Of a stretch of DNA of 64,000 bases, positions 34,201 to 45,639 are shown piece by piece. The notes below the pieces were generated by a model. The model had not been told where the DNA came from, ran no database searches, and worked only from the letters and a program-made list of their open reading frames with translations. Origin of the DNA: Trichobilharzia regenti. Lineage: Eukaryota > Platyhelminthes > Trematoda > Strigeidida > Schistosomatidae. Made by a program: the position numbers and the translations under genes. The DNA lies in assembly GCA_944472135.2 (NCBI GenBank), contig OX235270.1, positions 119,427,842 through 119,491,841 on the forward strand, read 5' to 3'. Position 1 is the stretch's first letter. Each line of letters starts with the position of its first letter.

Positions 34201-34533
34201 GGCCGGGCCGGGAAGAATCACCAACAAGGAACTGTGGGAACAAACAAAGCAAGAACCAATCGCCCAACAAATATGCAGGAGAAAGTGGAGATGGATTGGA
34301 CACTCGCTGAGGAGACCGCTGGGTGACATCACGCGTCAAGCCCTCGAGTGGAACTCGAAAGGGAAGCGGTGAGTGGGTCGTCAGTGCAAGGGTGACATGG
34401 AGGAGATGGTGTGAAGAGGAGTTGAAAGAGTATGGACTAACATGAATGCAGGTGAAAAGTACAGCAGAAGGAAGACAGAAGCAAATGGAGACGTACAGTT
34501 GAAGCCCTATGTTCCACCAGGAACCCAAGGGAG
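31290..34533 (+). mobile_element. RTE-type LINE (SR2-like), near full length, inactive
   Basis: The element starts with a GC-rich 5' UTR (31300-31530, with GCTAGCAACTCCACCCCTGT and CGCTACAGAAACTTCAACG), has an endonuclease/RT coding body in broken frames, and ends with the tail GAAGCCCTATGTTCCACCAG (34501-34520) followed by an AATAACAATAAT run. The boundaries follow from matches with other copies: the 5' part recurs at 57225-57660, the 3' end at 35075, 48280, 51300 and 53858. RTE assignment comes from the GTWNVRTMYETGKA start typical of RTE endonucleases. Confidence 0.8.
31533..34440 (+). pseudogene. RTE endonuclease/reverse transcriptase, at least six frame breaks
   Basis: Starts at ATG 31533 (MKAKVRMGTWNVRTMY). 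Endonuclease motifs are readable: TWNVRTMY, GICESRWNGTG, LMGDMNAKLG (31960-31995) and GSDHYLVEG (around 32252). RT: KAGKAAGPDGISPEAL, CKNWRGIMLLS, FRKGKSCSDQIATLR, NFIDFEKAFDSV (motif A, ending near 33417) and NTGVRQGCLLS (motif B, 33558-33590). The FADD motif is missing: at 33690-33725 the frame reads LEDLDLVHG then stop. Frames change near 31765, 32050, 32260, 32735, 33420 and 33700. The C-terminal third (33723-34310) has KLKSVLLYGPETW-type residues. With a lost catalytic motif and many shifts it cannot work, though its RNA ends are still intact. Confidence 0.8.
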
Positions 34534-35074
34534 CAATAACAATAATATGTATAAATGTCGACTAAGTGGCCAATTGTCATCTTAAATTATAAAAAAATAT
34601 TGAAAAAACTTGATATTATTAAACTTTACTATTTGCAACTCCTTGCGCTAGGAGATAGATTTGACTAGCGTGGTTTAGTGGGATTTTAAAGCAAAACTAA
34701 TACACCTTTCACTAAGCTATTCATTAGTCAGCTACAGTCATTTTTAGCTATCAGTAGTCATAAACATCTGACAAAATTATTTTTTCAGAATGCTAATTCA
34801 ACAACGAATCAATCCGTGTGCCATAATACATGCTTAAGCTTGAGTGTTTATTCTGAAAATAATAGTTTTAGAAACATAGATTTCTACTTATGCTTTTCAG
34901 TAATAAGCAGTCAAAGCAGATTTTTCACTTTGATCACATTGGAAAATCAACAAAAGTCATCAGAATAAAACTGATGCCAATGCAGAGAATACTTGTTTTG
35001 TTCTATTCTGTATTACAAAATTAATGAGGATAAATTAGCTTTAACAAGTTTTGTTTGTGTTTAGTTATAATTAG
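34534..35074. other. Non-coding spacer
   Basis: No gene or repeat recognised. Confidence 0.5.
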
Positions 35075-35330
35075 TCCTTGAGCGCCTGGTGGAACATTCG
35101 GCTTCAGGAGCGTATTTGTCATTGTGTTCTGCTATCTTCAGCCATATTTAGCTGGTGTCATTGCTGCCAATACGCTTTAATTTTATCTTCATGTGATCGT
35201 CTTCATGTCACATTCAAACCGACACGCAACCCGTGGTTTCCCATTACGGTTCCACTCGAGCAGCTGTGTAGAACATTATGTCACGCTATGCTGACCTCAG
35301 AATATAACCAGTTGATCTCTATTTCTTTTT
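35075..35330 (-). mobile_element. RTE 3' fragment
   Basis: Reverse of the last ~250 bp of the RTE element: CGAGTGGAACCG...GGGAA on the - strand parallels 34345-34370, and the tail GAATGTTCCACCAGG matches the RTE end. Strongly 5'-truncated, old. Confidence 0.6.
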
Positions 35331-35991
35331 GAATGATTTTAGGCATTACGTTATAGATTGATTTGTTGGTCAGAGTTCGTTGTCAATTATCATTTCCAGC
35401 CAAACACCTGATCTTCAGTAAGGAGTGGAGGTGAAGGCTAATAAAAGTCTTCAGCATACTGGAAACACTTATTTATAGATGATTGGTATTCTAACCAAAA
35501 GTAAAACATGTTTGTCCTAACCCACTAGAATATCTGCACACGCTTTTAAACGTCCGTGCTTCTTCAAAATAGCTGTTGTATTTGGAATTTCTACCACTAG
35601 TGTAGGATATAAGTGTCTGCTTACGTGCTTTCAAACTGTATCTAAAGGTCCCATGACTAATAATCACGAACAGTTACGCCCGATGATTAGTAGTCTACAA
35701 TACTATTCCAGACCAGTTTCTAATTCTGGAATGATTGCTGAACCATTTTCTAAACTATATGTTTAGGTGTTGTGAACGTGGTATCGATGTCGTACCCAGA
35801 CTGCACGCAGACTAGTGGAGAAAACCACTCCAAAGACCAGCATTAAGAGAAAATATAGTATTAGTGGTAGACACTTTCTCAGTAAGTATCAGCACAGTCC
35901 TGGAACAAATAAATCACCTGTCACCTGAATTACAAAAAGACTTACTAGAGCTTGGTAAAGATATTCTCAGATACCAGCGGAAGCTTTAGTC
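35331..35991. other. Non-coding spacer
   Basis: No gene. It may contain more of the Gypsy relic that follows, but nothing readable. Confidence 0.4.
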
Positions 35992-36390
35992 GTGCTTTTC
36001 ACAGTGAGCAGTTTTCGTAAATGCTCACACATGTCTAAGCTTATCATAGTCACTGATCACAAGGAATCGCAGTTTCTATGTGATCTAAACAAAACTGTCG
36101 CAAAGTATATTGAAATTATTCGACTGAGATGGAGTCTAGTTCCAAATGCTTATGAATGCTGTATCAAACATTAGACTGGCACATTTATTTCACAAACAGA
36201 ATTCTTGTCCAGATGTACTAAATTTTCTAACTGTAATGAAGAGGATGGTAATCATTATTTGCCTGTCCACATACCGCTAATATCACGTTTAGGAAGACTG
36301 AACATATTAAATCGTATCGGATCCAGTGAAGAAAAGGTGATTTACCGACTCTTAAATGTTCATACATTCAAAGCAAACGTGAATCAATGA
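35992..36390 (+). pseudogene. Gypsy-type RNase H / connection fragment
   Basis: Two open pieces separated by one stop at about 36173. The first (MSKLIIVTDHKESQFL ... KTVAKYIEIIRLRWSL) has the TDHK motif and RWSL of Gypsy RNase H. The second begins TEFLSRCTKFSN, the LSR motif found just after RNase H, then NEEDG and VHIPLISRLGRL. Order and spacing fit one Gypsy pol region. It is not close to the Gypsy element at 11213-16383, whose RNase H reads differently. No LTR seen. Call is by motif only. Confidence 0.5.
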
Positions 36391-36469
36391 GTCATGCCTA
36401 TTTGTCTAGTTGAGTCTAATCAACTATACAGATACATGTGAGGATCTGTCTTTTTATTCCTTATATTCT

Positions 36470-36668
36470 GAGTGGAACTCAGGGCTTCAGGCTTTAAAGT
36501 TTTGCTCTTAGTGGTGTCGCCTACAGATGTTGAGATTGCCAGCCTCACACCCAACCTTCCTCCTTTTCTGGACCTACTACCTGCTGGTTAGGCAAGGTTT
36601 AAGCATATACCGACGTAGAATTGAGCTCGGACCTCCCAAGTAGATAGAAACCATTCTACTACTGAACC
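36470..36668 (-). mobile_element. tRNA/RTE chimeric SINE, decayed copy
   Basis: Same order as the copy at 39288-39515, - strand: head with box A/B remnants, body with GAGGCTGGCAATC, and tail GAAGCCCTGAGTTCCAC. Confidence 0.6.
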
Positions 36669-38529
36669 ACTTATTCAGTACTCTAATTCTGTTGGTTATT
36701 CTTATCCATGTGAAAATGATACTTTTATTATTACTGCATTTAAGTGGACTTGAAGAATATGTAAGCTAAAATTTAAAAATTAAATGACTGTCTATCTAAA
36801 TTCCAGTTTTCGTGTACATACACAGTTACAACTCCAACCCTTATTCTTCTAACACTGATTCCGGTGACCACCTCTAGTTATTGCATTAATAACAAACCTA
36901 ATTCACTTCCCAAAACAGTAAAACATCATTTGAATTTAGTGCTAACAGAAGTACCTCGTGGAACATTACTACTACTTTTCGCTGTTTTCGACATCAGCTT
37001 ATTCAAAAGACTGTAAATATTAAAAAGCAATAAATTAATCTTGCAAATTCAATAAATTAAATTAAAACTCACTTAGGACAGACAAATTATTCTTAAAGAA
37101 AAAGCATTATTTTATAAGCATAAATCACTTTCAGTACCAAAAAACATACGTTAAAATGTAATTTCAAATGAAAAATATCCACTTAAATTATCTTTACAAC
37201 AATTAAATGTCATTTTCCTCATTTATTTGCTTAGAACTAGTAGAACTGTTCTTATTATTCAATGCATGTATATTTAAGGGGAAATGAAATTTTTTTCAAA
37301 AAAAGAGAAATCAAACATACATTTATGCTTTCGTATGGTTCTGTGTAATTAAAATATCTACGCGACTAATTGTTTAAATGCATAAATGGATACATTATCG
37401 TCTTTTTTTGGTGCGTGTGTGTGTGTGTTGATGATTTCTATTTTATTATGTTCACTGTTTCATTTTTTTCTGTTTGCACTAAAGCTTTCAATATAAAATG
37501 GGTAAAATGACTTTTTCTCTGTAAGTTATAATGCAATTTTGAACAATCATAAGAATTGTATAGTTGTATGGGAATAATGCAGTTTGTTAATTACCTCTAA
37601 TTGTTTTATTAATAATATTATTATTACTTTTGTCCTTTGTTTATCTACATTAAATAATGAAATACTAAAAGGTGAGCGATAATCAAAAATGTCTAAGTAT
37701 TGTACATTATGAATATATATATATATATATATATATATAATTCAAATGTAGTCTCAAATCAATAAATTGTATGCATTCATGCATTTATCCATTCGTTCAT
37801 TCAGCTATGTGTATAAGCCTAACATACAAGCCTACATAACAAACACGTGTTTATTATCATTTAATATCTAAGTATATATGCTCATACATTTATGCATACA
37901 AAAGACAATAAAAAGAAAAGTCAATGTACGTGTGCGCTCAATTCAAAATAATACATTTTAATAAGAATAATAAACCATTTAAAGAAATCAGATATCTTAA
38001 TTTTTTGTCCCATTCATCTTTTAATTATTTGTTTTGATGAATAGAAACAGTGATACAGAGATATATTTAAAATATCTATGTATAATATATAATCATTGAC
38101 ACACTTAAAGTGAGAAATTGTAGTAAAAAGTATAAAAGAAATACTATAAATTTTTGCTTATTAAATAAAATACAAGGTACACAGGAGTTCATTAATTTAT
38201 TCTGTCTACTTTTTGAATAATAAGTTCAGTAACAATTAAGAAAAGTTTCTCCCCATGTAAGTTCTACTACATGGGTGAATATACTGTTCAGTGAAAAAAG
38301 GGCGAATTCATAATTTTGATTAATGATGAAAACTGCCTTGAAATTCATGTAATTTTCATAAACCCAACGCTTGAAAACTGTTCCACTAATCATTGGATAG
38401 TTTTCTTGGAGTATTAGCTAAAAGTTGTCACACGTCAGGCTTTCCAAACAGGATATGACAGCCGATGCTAACCAGTGACAGTTAACAGCCTTGGCTGAAT
38501 ATATACAACTGGGAAAAATAAGAATTCAT
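36669..38529. other. Non-coding spacer with TA and GT microsatellites
   Basis: Very AT-rich. (GT)n at 37416-37428 and (TA)n at 37713-37738. No gene recognised. Confidence 0.5.
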
Positions 38530-38700
38530 TGATTATTCAATTTTAACCCATTGGCTGAATGGCAACGTGATCATGTTGTAATCTTAAGATCTTGCATTCG
38601 ATCTCTGGTAGAGTCTCAGATGAACACTGCTGCAGACTTCGGAAATAGAATAAAACGACTATTCAGTTTCCCCTGATTTTATGTGATTCAGCAATGAATG
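38530..38700 (+). mobile_element. Possible SM-alpha-like relic
   Basis: ATTGGCTGAATGGCAACGTG (box A-like) and GCATTCGATCTCTGG (box B-like) are followed by a degraded ribozyme region (AGTCTCAGATGAACACTGCTG, AAAACGACTATTCAGTTTCCCC). No functional core remains. Confidence 0.35.
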
Positions 38701-38789
38701 GTGGTTAGTGAGTGAACAAAATACCGGTATCTATCAATGTAAGAGTGAAATTTGGGTACTATGATAGAATATGGTCCCAAATTAGAAAA

Positions 38790-39830
38790 GTTTGTGTAAT
38801 ACACTATACAGTAATACAACACTGATGAATGAACGGCGCTTACAGCATAATTTATTGCCATCATCATATCAGTGTCTTCACACGACTTCCTAGCTTGCTT
38901 TGTATAGTCTTACCACCCCTCCTCCCGTTTTTATCATTGCAACTTTTCATATTTAAAGAATAGACATTACATCATTCCGAGTGCACATCTCTGGTAATGA
39001 TTCGATGAAAAAAATATTTAACAATTAATCTCTCTCTCCGCCTAGTTATATTGTTTTTAAATACTCTTACCCAATCCCACCCTACTATGTGATTACAGGT
39101 AAGTGAATGCACTGAAGTGGCCGGGATTTTTTCGGGATTATTTAACTTAATGGGGTTAGTCATTCTAAATCCAGATGAATTCTTGTGTTCAGATAGTCTA
39201 ATTGACACCGATCTACTAGTCTGACCTATGTAAGTGACGTCACAGCCCTTACATCGTATTTGGTGAATTATGTCATTTTACCTGATTTTTTTTTCCTTCA
39301 CGTTCCCAGTGGAACATAGGGCCCCAAGCTAGTGGCTTGAAGTTTCTGTAGCAGTGTTTAATTTTACAGGATGGGGTTGCTAGCCTCATGCCCAACTTTT
39401 CCTCTTTACCAGCATTACTTCTGGCTCAGTGAGGTAAAGGAGTGCGCCGGCCGGGGATCGAACCCCGGACCATGTGCATGGTCGGCAAGCGTCCTAACCG
39501 CTATACCACCTGATTGGGTCTATCATATCCTTGAGCCGACAAAATTTTTCTCTAAGTGAATTGAGTGGTTTAAAAGTCATCCTGATTCCAGCGTTGTTAA
39601 GAATCCTGTGTAACACTTCACTCTTCCTTCCTTATATATCAGTACCATCCAGAACTTGAATTCGTTATGATTCATATTGTTCTCATTATTTACACTACAA
39701 CTTTTATTTTTCTGACTGGTCTTAGTGATTTTACGAACGAAGTCAGGTGGGTAGTTTCCATAACAATGTTTTCCTGGTTTCTTCGATTTTTTCACTTAAA
39801 TTTGCTGAATGACTAGTTGGATACTTGGCT
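38790..39830 (-). mobile_element. Penelope-like element, 3' part with GIY-YIG endonuclease, split by a SINE
   Basis: Read on the - strand. The upstream part (39830-39516) encodes a broken post-RT region with VLHRILNNAGIRMTFKPLNS (39620-39561) and LREKFCRLK. The downstream part (39280-38972) encodes the GIY-YIG nuclease (DIIHQIRCKGCDVTYIGQTS at 39268-39209, then RSVSIRLSEH) and NHIVGWDWVRVFK. A SINE sits between them. Frames are broken by at least one stop and by shifts, so it is dead. The 3' end (to about 38790) shares sequence with the foldback at 28831-29076. Penelope-like elements join an RT without LINE-type endonuclease to a GIY-YIG nuclease. Confidence 0.7.
39280..39515 (-). mobile_element. 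tRNA/RTE chimeric SINE, best-preserved copy
   Basis: On the - strand: a tRNA-like head (GGTGGTATAGCGGTTAGGAC, box B GGTTCGATCCC at 39464-39454), then a body with GGCTAGCAACCCCATCCTGT and CACTGCTACAGAAACTTCAAG, then the tail GGCCCTATGTTCCACTGGGA and a run of A's. ACCTGATT stands on both sides (39280-39287 and 39508-39515), a probable 8-bp target duplication. The body matches the RTE 5' UTR at 31330-31405 and the tail matches the RTE 3' end at 34501-34530. Confidence 0.8.
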
Positions 39831-40389
39831 CGACTGAGTCAGCATATGACTAAATCCATCTTGACTGACTGACTGGAGGGAGGATTCAAGATCTGAGTAT
39901 TTGCTGGTAATTTTTTAGAAATGTTAGTATTTATTTATTTTTTTATTTTTTATTTTTGGTTACAGCTTGATTCCACACTGTATTTTTGGTACAAGTATGG
40001 AATTTTCAGCATGGATCAGCAGTATCAAAACCTCCACCAATTTTTCGTTTGATTTTATATTCCAGCTTGACTAATTGGCTGTGTTTATCTTTCAAGTGGA
40101 AGGTGAAGCAGATCCCTTCTACTCGTAAGTTTATACGTATGGCAAAATTAGAGATGTGTTCATATCTCAGCACTGTAAATGAATCGTCCACCTATCTCCA
40201 CAATATATAAGGATTGGGATTAAAGAACCTCACATTCCAAGCTATGCATAAACATATCTGCTATTATATGGGATATAGGTGGTCACAATTCTACTGTATC
40301 TGTTTGTCTGTATATTTTATCTTGAAATTTGAAGAATGTAGAAATCAGACATAAATGTATTGTTATTATCCATCCCTTGGTTACCTAAT
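39831..40389. other. Non-coding spacer with SINE-2 tail
   Basis: No gene. At 39955-40020 the reverse of a SINE-2 3' tail is readable (GCTGAAAATTCCATACTTGT on the - strand, then ACAGTGTGGAATCAAGCTGTAACC). Confidence 0.5.
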
Positions 40390-41060
40390 CTAAAATAGAG
40401 CTTCAGCAACACATTGCTGTCTCTCTGAGTTCTTTGAAATTTATTTAAATGCCTCCATGATTGTCCACAGGTTTTCATTTTCTCTTTACACGATCTCCTC
40501 CATGTAACACTGGAATGCTAACTTAGTTGATTTTCATCCAATTTTCACTTGAGGGTGTGGCGCGTGATGTTACACAATGGTCTGATGAGTACATGTCCAA
40601 TCCATCTGTAATTTCTTCTGCATATTCATTGGGTGATAGGCTCTCTGTCAGTTCACTGTGAGAGTTCCTATTTGCTTAACCTTAACCCTTCTAACCTGCC
40701 ATCTGATTTTCGGTGTGAATCGAAGGCAGCTGTTAATGAAAGTATGTAGCCTGCTAGAGGTGCTCTTGGTAACGTGTGCATCCAGTCTCTGAACCGGTGA
40801 GAAGCACTCGCTAACTTGACATTACTGCTGGTCATTCAGATCTTGTTCTGTTGTGCTGAATGTTGCAGATATCCACACTGACTTTAGACTAATCAATGTC
40901 TGTCTTGTTCTCCTGATCTTGGCTGACTTTGATATCTTCATGGGTGGGGAGTTTAGTTGGAACAATACTTTGGAAGCAGGTGGAAAAGACAACTTCCTTT
41001 AGACATGGTTGAATACCCGGCATTATACCATCAAACGACAACTTAGTTTTGTGAGTATAT
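40390..41060 (-). mobile_element. Old RTE-like 3' fragment
   Basis: Pieces parallel to the 3' part of RTE copies at 34300-34533 and 48280-49000 in reverse (ACATCACGCGCCACACCCTCAAGTG, GGAGGAGATCGTGTAAAGAG as short matches on the - strand). Highly diverged; the extent is approximate. Confidence 0.45.
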
Positions 41061-41109
41061 TCAGAATGGATATTTAGCTAATTTCTGACATTTTCAGGTA
41101 TCCATTTAT

Positions 41110-41275
41110 GTCGGTGGCACAGTGGTTAGGACTCTCGCCAACCATGCCGACGCACACCCGTTACTTATGTTCGGCCCGAAGAATTTGGGCTACCGATATC
41201 ACATTCTGAAAATACCATACTTGTACCGAAAATACGGTGTGGCATCAAGCTGTAATCAAAATAAAAAATAGACTT
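41110..41275 (+). mobile_element. SINE-2 family copy
   Basis: A tRNA-like head (GGTGGCACAGTGGTTAGGAC, CTCGCCAACCATGCCGACGC), a body with GAATTTGGGCTACC, and a tail CCATACTTGTACCGAAAATACG, ending in an A-rich run. Same family as 10786-10992 and the tail at 39955-40020. Confidence 0.65.
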
Positions 41276-41366
41276 GCCACATCATAACTAATCCTTTTTT
41301 CATCCAGTTCTGTTTCATTTACATTTCACTTTCATCTCACTGCATATGAATTACCGAGTCAAAGAT

Positions 41367-41561
41367 TCAGCTGCTATTTACTTGGACATACATGGATACG
41401 AAATATTTAGATAACTCAGATGTTGGAGTGGTCCTACAGTCAACTATCAATCTAATGGGATATCCTGTTTTATGCACTTTGACAGAGCCATGCATTCTAC
41501 TAAAAATATCATTTCTAGACATCATGTTAGACCATTTCAGCCCACCAAGAGACGAATTCAC
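41367..41561 (-). pseudogene. Penelope-like RT fragment
   Basis: An open piece of about 60 codons with SRMHGSVKVHKTGYPIRLIV and TTPTSELSKYF, the start of the RT fingers domain in Penelope-like elements (usually a Y/HG.(I/V)K.HK..YP.R.IV pattern). No other part of the element is next to it. Confidence 0.6.
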
Positions 41562-41671
41562 CTAGCACATTATATCGGCTGTAGATTTTTGACCATATTC
41601 GTAACCGAGTATACAGGTTTCTAAATCTTGTCATACTCACCCGTTTGAATTAGTTCTTTAACCTTCTTGAT

Positions 41672-43350
41672 AATAATAATAATAATTTGCTTTATCCCAA
41701 AACAGTACTTGTGATACAGAATGAAATACTCAGCATTTTACTACAGTATTGCATCCAATTAGTACATTAACAATAAATAAAGTTCTACATAGATTAAGGG
41801 TAATCTCAGTTAATTTTGACAACAACATACTAGCATATCGGTAGCAAAGCCAAAAGTGAAGAGAATGTTTGAAAGTGTTAGAAAAGTAGATGCTAGCATA
41901 TCTACTGGCGTAAGCGGTAACAAAAAGGTCGAGATAAACAGAGTGTGAAAGAACAAAGAGGAATGTTTTAAGTAGAGTTTATAAGGAAGAAAGAAACAAA
42001 GCAGCACATAAAGAAAAAAGAGAAAAGGAAAAGAGAAAAAGAAAACGTTATACCTATAAAGGATGAGTTGGAAAGACGAGATCCATTTGTTCTACTGACT
42101 ATTTAATAAGTTAAAGGTTTCACGCCTAATGCTTCCTTTATCGCACAGAACACAAGCTAAGTAGGGTATGGTTGAGTTTTTGTACTTACTAGTGTGAGCA
42201 TATAGTTTTCCATATAAGCTTCTGGTTTCGCCTGATGAGATACTACGGGATAGTTGTGAATGAAGAGGGTGTTGTGAGTTAGATAAAATAGATTTAGCCC
42301 ATTTTTCACATGAGTCCATGTGCCTGTCAACCAGAATATTAACAAGCTGGTTAAGTGGCAAACTGCTTACCCTGCTGAAAACCTTTAACATCCTGCGTGA
42401 TAAGGTATAGTTTTTCTTCAGTAGCCCTGGAAAAACTAAGGGGGAAAAATAGAGAATAATAGGCAGGATGCAAGACTTAACGAATCGTAGGAGTAAGGGT
42501 TGGGTTACTCCAGAATATCTTAACTTCTTGATGTAGAAGGTAAGACGGAATATTTTCTTAGAAATCATCAAGATATGAGACGACCAGGAAAGATTAGCAG
42601 ATAGAATGATGCCTAGGTATTTAATTTTCGACTTGGTTTCTATTTCAGTGCCATCTATGTTGTACACCTCGTGAGTTTAACCAGTTTGTTTAGGTCAGAT
42701 TTGTGCCTAAAGGTGAAACTGACTGTTTGGCGTTTAGAGGGATTTAAGGTGAGACCGTTTTCCTTGAACCACTGGCTGATTTCTGATAAAAAGCCATTTA
42801 GTTTGGAGCAGTCGCTTTGACATTTGACAGGCAAAGATACAGTCAGGTCATCAGCATATTTGACAAAGTTAATGTCATTTGAATTTGGTAAGTCATGTAG
42901 AAAGAAGGAAAAGAGAAGTGGGGAGCGTACAGCACCTTGGAGGATACCGGCTTCAGTGAGCACAGCAGGGGAGGATTTTCTTTTGTATACAGTATACTGC
43001 ATTCTGTTAGAGAAGTAGGAATGCAACCAGTTTGTGACCCAGGACTCAGTTTGTGTCATCGAGAGCTTATTTAGCAAGAGACATCTAGGTACAGAGTCGA
43101 AAGCAGAAGTGAAGTCGAGTAGCGTACAGCGAACGTGTTTGGCACTTTTATCTAATGATGAGACAATACTGTTGTGTAAGACGGCTGCAGCGTCTAACGT
43201 GCTTCTCCCCTGTCTATATGCAAATTGTTTAAGGTCATCAAAACTCTTAAGGGAGGGTTCAAGTTTAAGAAGTACTAGTTTTTCCATAAGCTTTAGAAAC
43301 GGGGAAGTGATGGCAATGGGTCTGAATTTTACATTCTTGCTATTTCCAAA
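41672..43350 (-). mobile_element. LINE-A copy 3, 5'-truncated and frameshifted
   Basis: The third LINE-A copy. On the - strand it runs from an abrupt 5' end at about 43350 to a 3' tail of ATT repeats (41672-41690) preceded by the family end (ACTGTTTTGGGATAAAGC). The 3' UTR holds A- and G-rich runs at 41990-42060. Confidence 0.85.
42092..43287 (-). pseudogene. LINE-A RT, two frames joined by a shift near 42660
   Basis: First frame (43287-42655): MEKLVLLKLEPSLKSFDDLK, TLLDFTSAFDSVP (motif A), GILQGAVRSPLLFSFFL (motif B; V-P to I-L and L-S to R-S changes), KYADDLTVSLP (motif C intact). Second frame (42667-42092): NIDGTEIETKSKIKYLGI, LRYSGVTQPLLL, and the C-terminus to RRETFNLL. The switch is at the CDPCSIDG-like site around 42660 and fits a small deletion. 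The motif B changes suggest decay. Endonuclease and the first part of RT are missing. Confidence 0.85.
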
Positions 43351-45639
43351 ATTAAATTGATCCTAATCCCCGGATATCCCACAATCTACACACCAAAACA
43401 GTTTAACGAATGACTGAAGTTTATACTGAAAATTTACAACACAAAAATTACTACATTCTTGTAAGAAATAAGGATTTCAGTTCAGTTGAAAACTTGGATA
43501 ATAGTAGACTGCAAAGACAGTTATGACTGTGCCACAAGACAGTGAAGCCCTGAGTCAGTCATCTGGACACATTACTTAAATGCTACACCAATCCATTTTC
43601 GCTATTTCAATCCCAGTTGTCGACGTATTATTATAACAATATATGCCTATTAAACCGAGTTTATCTGTAATGGTCTTAAAGGCAGTAAATACAGTTGTAA
43701 TCATAATATAATACAATATTATTTAATAATAAAATAGTTAACAGTATCATTGCTGCTCAAGATAATCCAATTCAATTCGCTTATTTTTTTAATAGGTATA
43801 CAAATTCGAGTGTTTCTGTGTCTCTTTACACAGAGGAAAGAAACATGCAGACACACGCACACACGCATACACAGATACAGACAAACAGATACAACACATA
43901 GGGTGGCTTTTTTGTACACTGAATAATGTATCACTCTACATAGGGTAAAAATATTTAACAATTAATTCAATTTATTTTCATTATACGAGAAAATAATATT
44001 TACTTATTTTCTTATTTATCATTAGATAGAGTAATGAATGAATTTGAATAAATGAGTGAATTGATACTGTGTCGCCCCTCTTGTTATCTCCTTGTAGTGT
44101 CTCTTCTTCTTCGTCTTCTCTTATTCTTAATTCCTTCTCTATTTACAAGAAATTCATCCGTTTTTCTGTTATCCTCTATTACACTAAACCGTATTATTAT
44201 TATTATCATTATTTACAATGACTTTAGAATATTTACTGGAGTAAATTGAATAAAATCCTTCCTGAAACTGAACTAAAACAGAATTTCACAAAATTGACAA
44301 CAGATTAATCTGTGTTAAATAATTCTGTTTATTACTGAGTAGCTTTGAAAATGAATTTTGCTTCAGTTCTAATAAGAAGTCATAACAAATGAAGTTCATC
44401 AAGTTGACTTTGAGAGAACAGATAATCTTCAGTGGTGGCACTACACTAAGAAATCACAGAAGCTGAGAATTAGAAATATAAAGTGAATTTAAATGGAAAG
44501 ATTCTTATCATGCGACTGATAGTTGGTTATTTGTTTAATCCATGGTAGGATCGTGTGTATGCACTCCTGAAGAATACCAGGCTGGGATACAAAAGATATC
44601 TAAAAGGTTGTGCGACTTTCACTGATTCACTGAATAATGCTGGTTGCTGTCACAGTCTACGCAGAGATAAATACAAACCCAAACAAAAAAAAGACGATTG
44701 AATAACTGTTTCAGATAATATTGCTTGTTGAAGTGAATTCTTTTAGTGGTCTATTATAGTTTCACGATGAAATAGATAGAAATGATAATCAGAAAAATTG
44801 TCAACAAGTTGAATAACTCAGTGACAACATTTGTAACTGAGGAACTAGATGATGCCACTCCGAATCTAATGAGAACACCAGTTCGCTGTGGATACCACAT
44901 ATGCCTTCCTAATGAGTATCAATGAACACGAAACCTAGGTTCAGGACACCTAACAAGTAATACTTTTATTAAACAATCTAAAGATCTATGGACTTAATTC
45001 ATGAGAATATTTACAATTACAGGTTTTCAAAGAAGTTCAGTGTTGAGGTAAAATACCCACTTACCTGAAACTCTGCGTCAGTTGCCAAATGATAAAATGC
45101 TCACCAACTACTCACTTAATCCAACAGCCAATCTACTTATGCAGTAGTTAAGCATCACATAAAATGACACCACTGCTACTGAAACTTCAGAGCTCAAATC
45201 GGAAGCAAAGGAATTTAAAAAAGGCTATGGTATTAGCGCTGATCTTCTCAGTAGGTATATTACGAATAAATTCTGAGTGATTACAATTAGCGTCATGTTC
45301 TCACCTCTAAGATGAAACAGCTAGTTTAACTTTCACTGTTATTCTTAGCAAAATCATCAAAGCACAGTTAAGAAAAGTGACCTGGTAGGTGTGCTTCAAA
45401 GTCTATTCATTAACATGTCAGTGATGCTCTAAATATTCTTGTTATTGTTTGACTGACTATTTTACTGACTTCTTTCTTAACTTTGCCTGATTTATATACC
45501 TTGATGTCCGAAGGATAGTTTGTTTGAAATGATTAAAATATTTCACGTATGATCAAGAACTAATGGAAAACATGAATCACTAGACAGCTATCTTGTCGAT
45601 GTGTGGCATTTGAAATAAACAGAGTTCCTGCGAACCAAT
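43351..45639. other. Non-coding spacer, 2.3 kb
   Basis: No gene. CA-rich run at 43850-43872. An SM-alpha-like remnant may lie near 44530-44650 (CACTCCTGAAGAATACCAGG), too decayed to call. A SINE piece (GACACCACTGCTACTGAAAC) is at 45165-45184. Confidence 0.4.
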
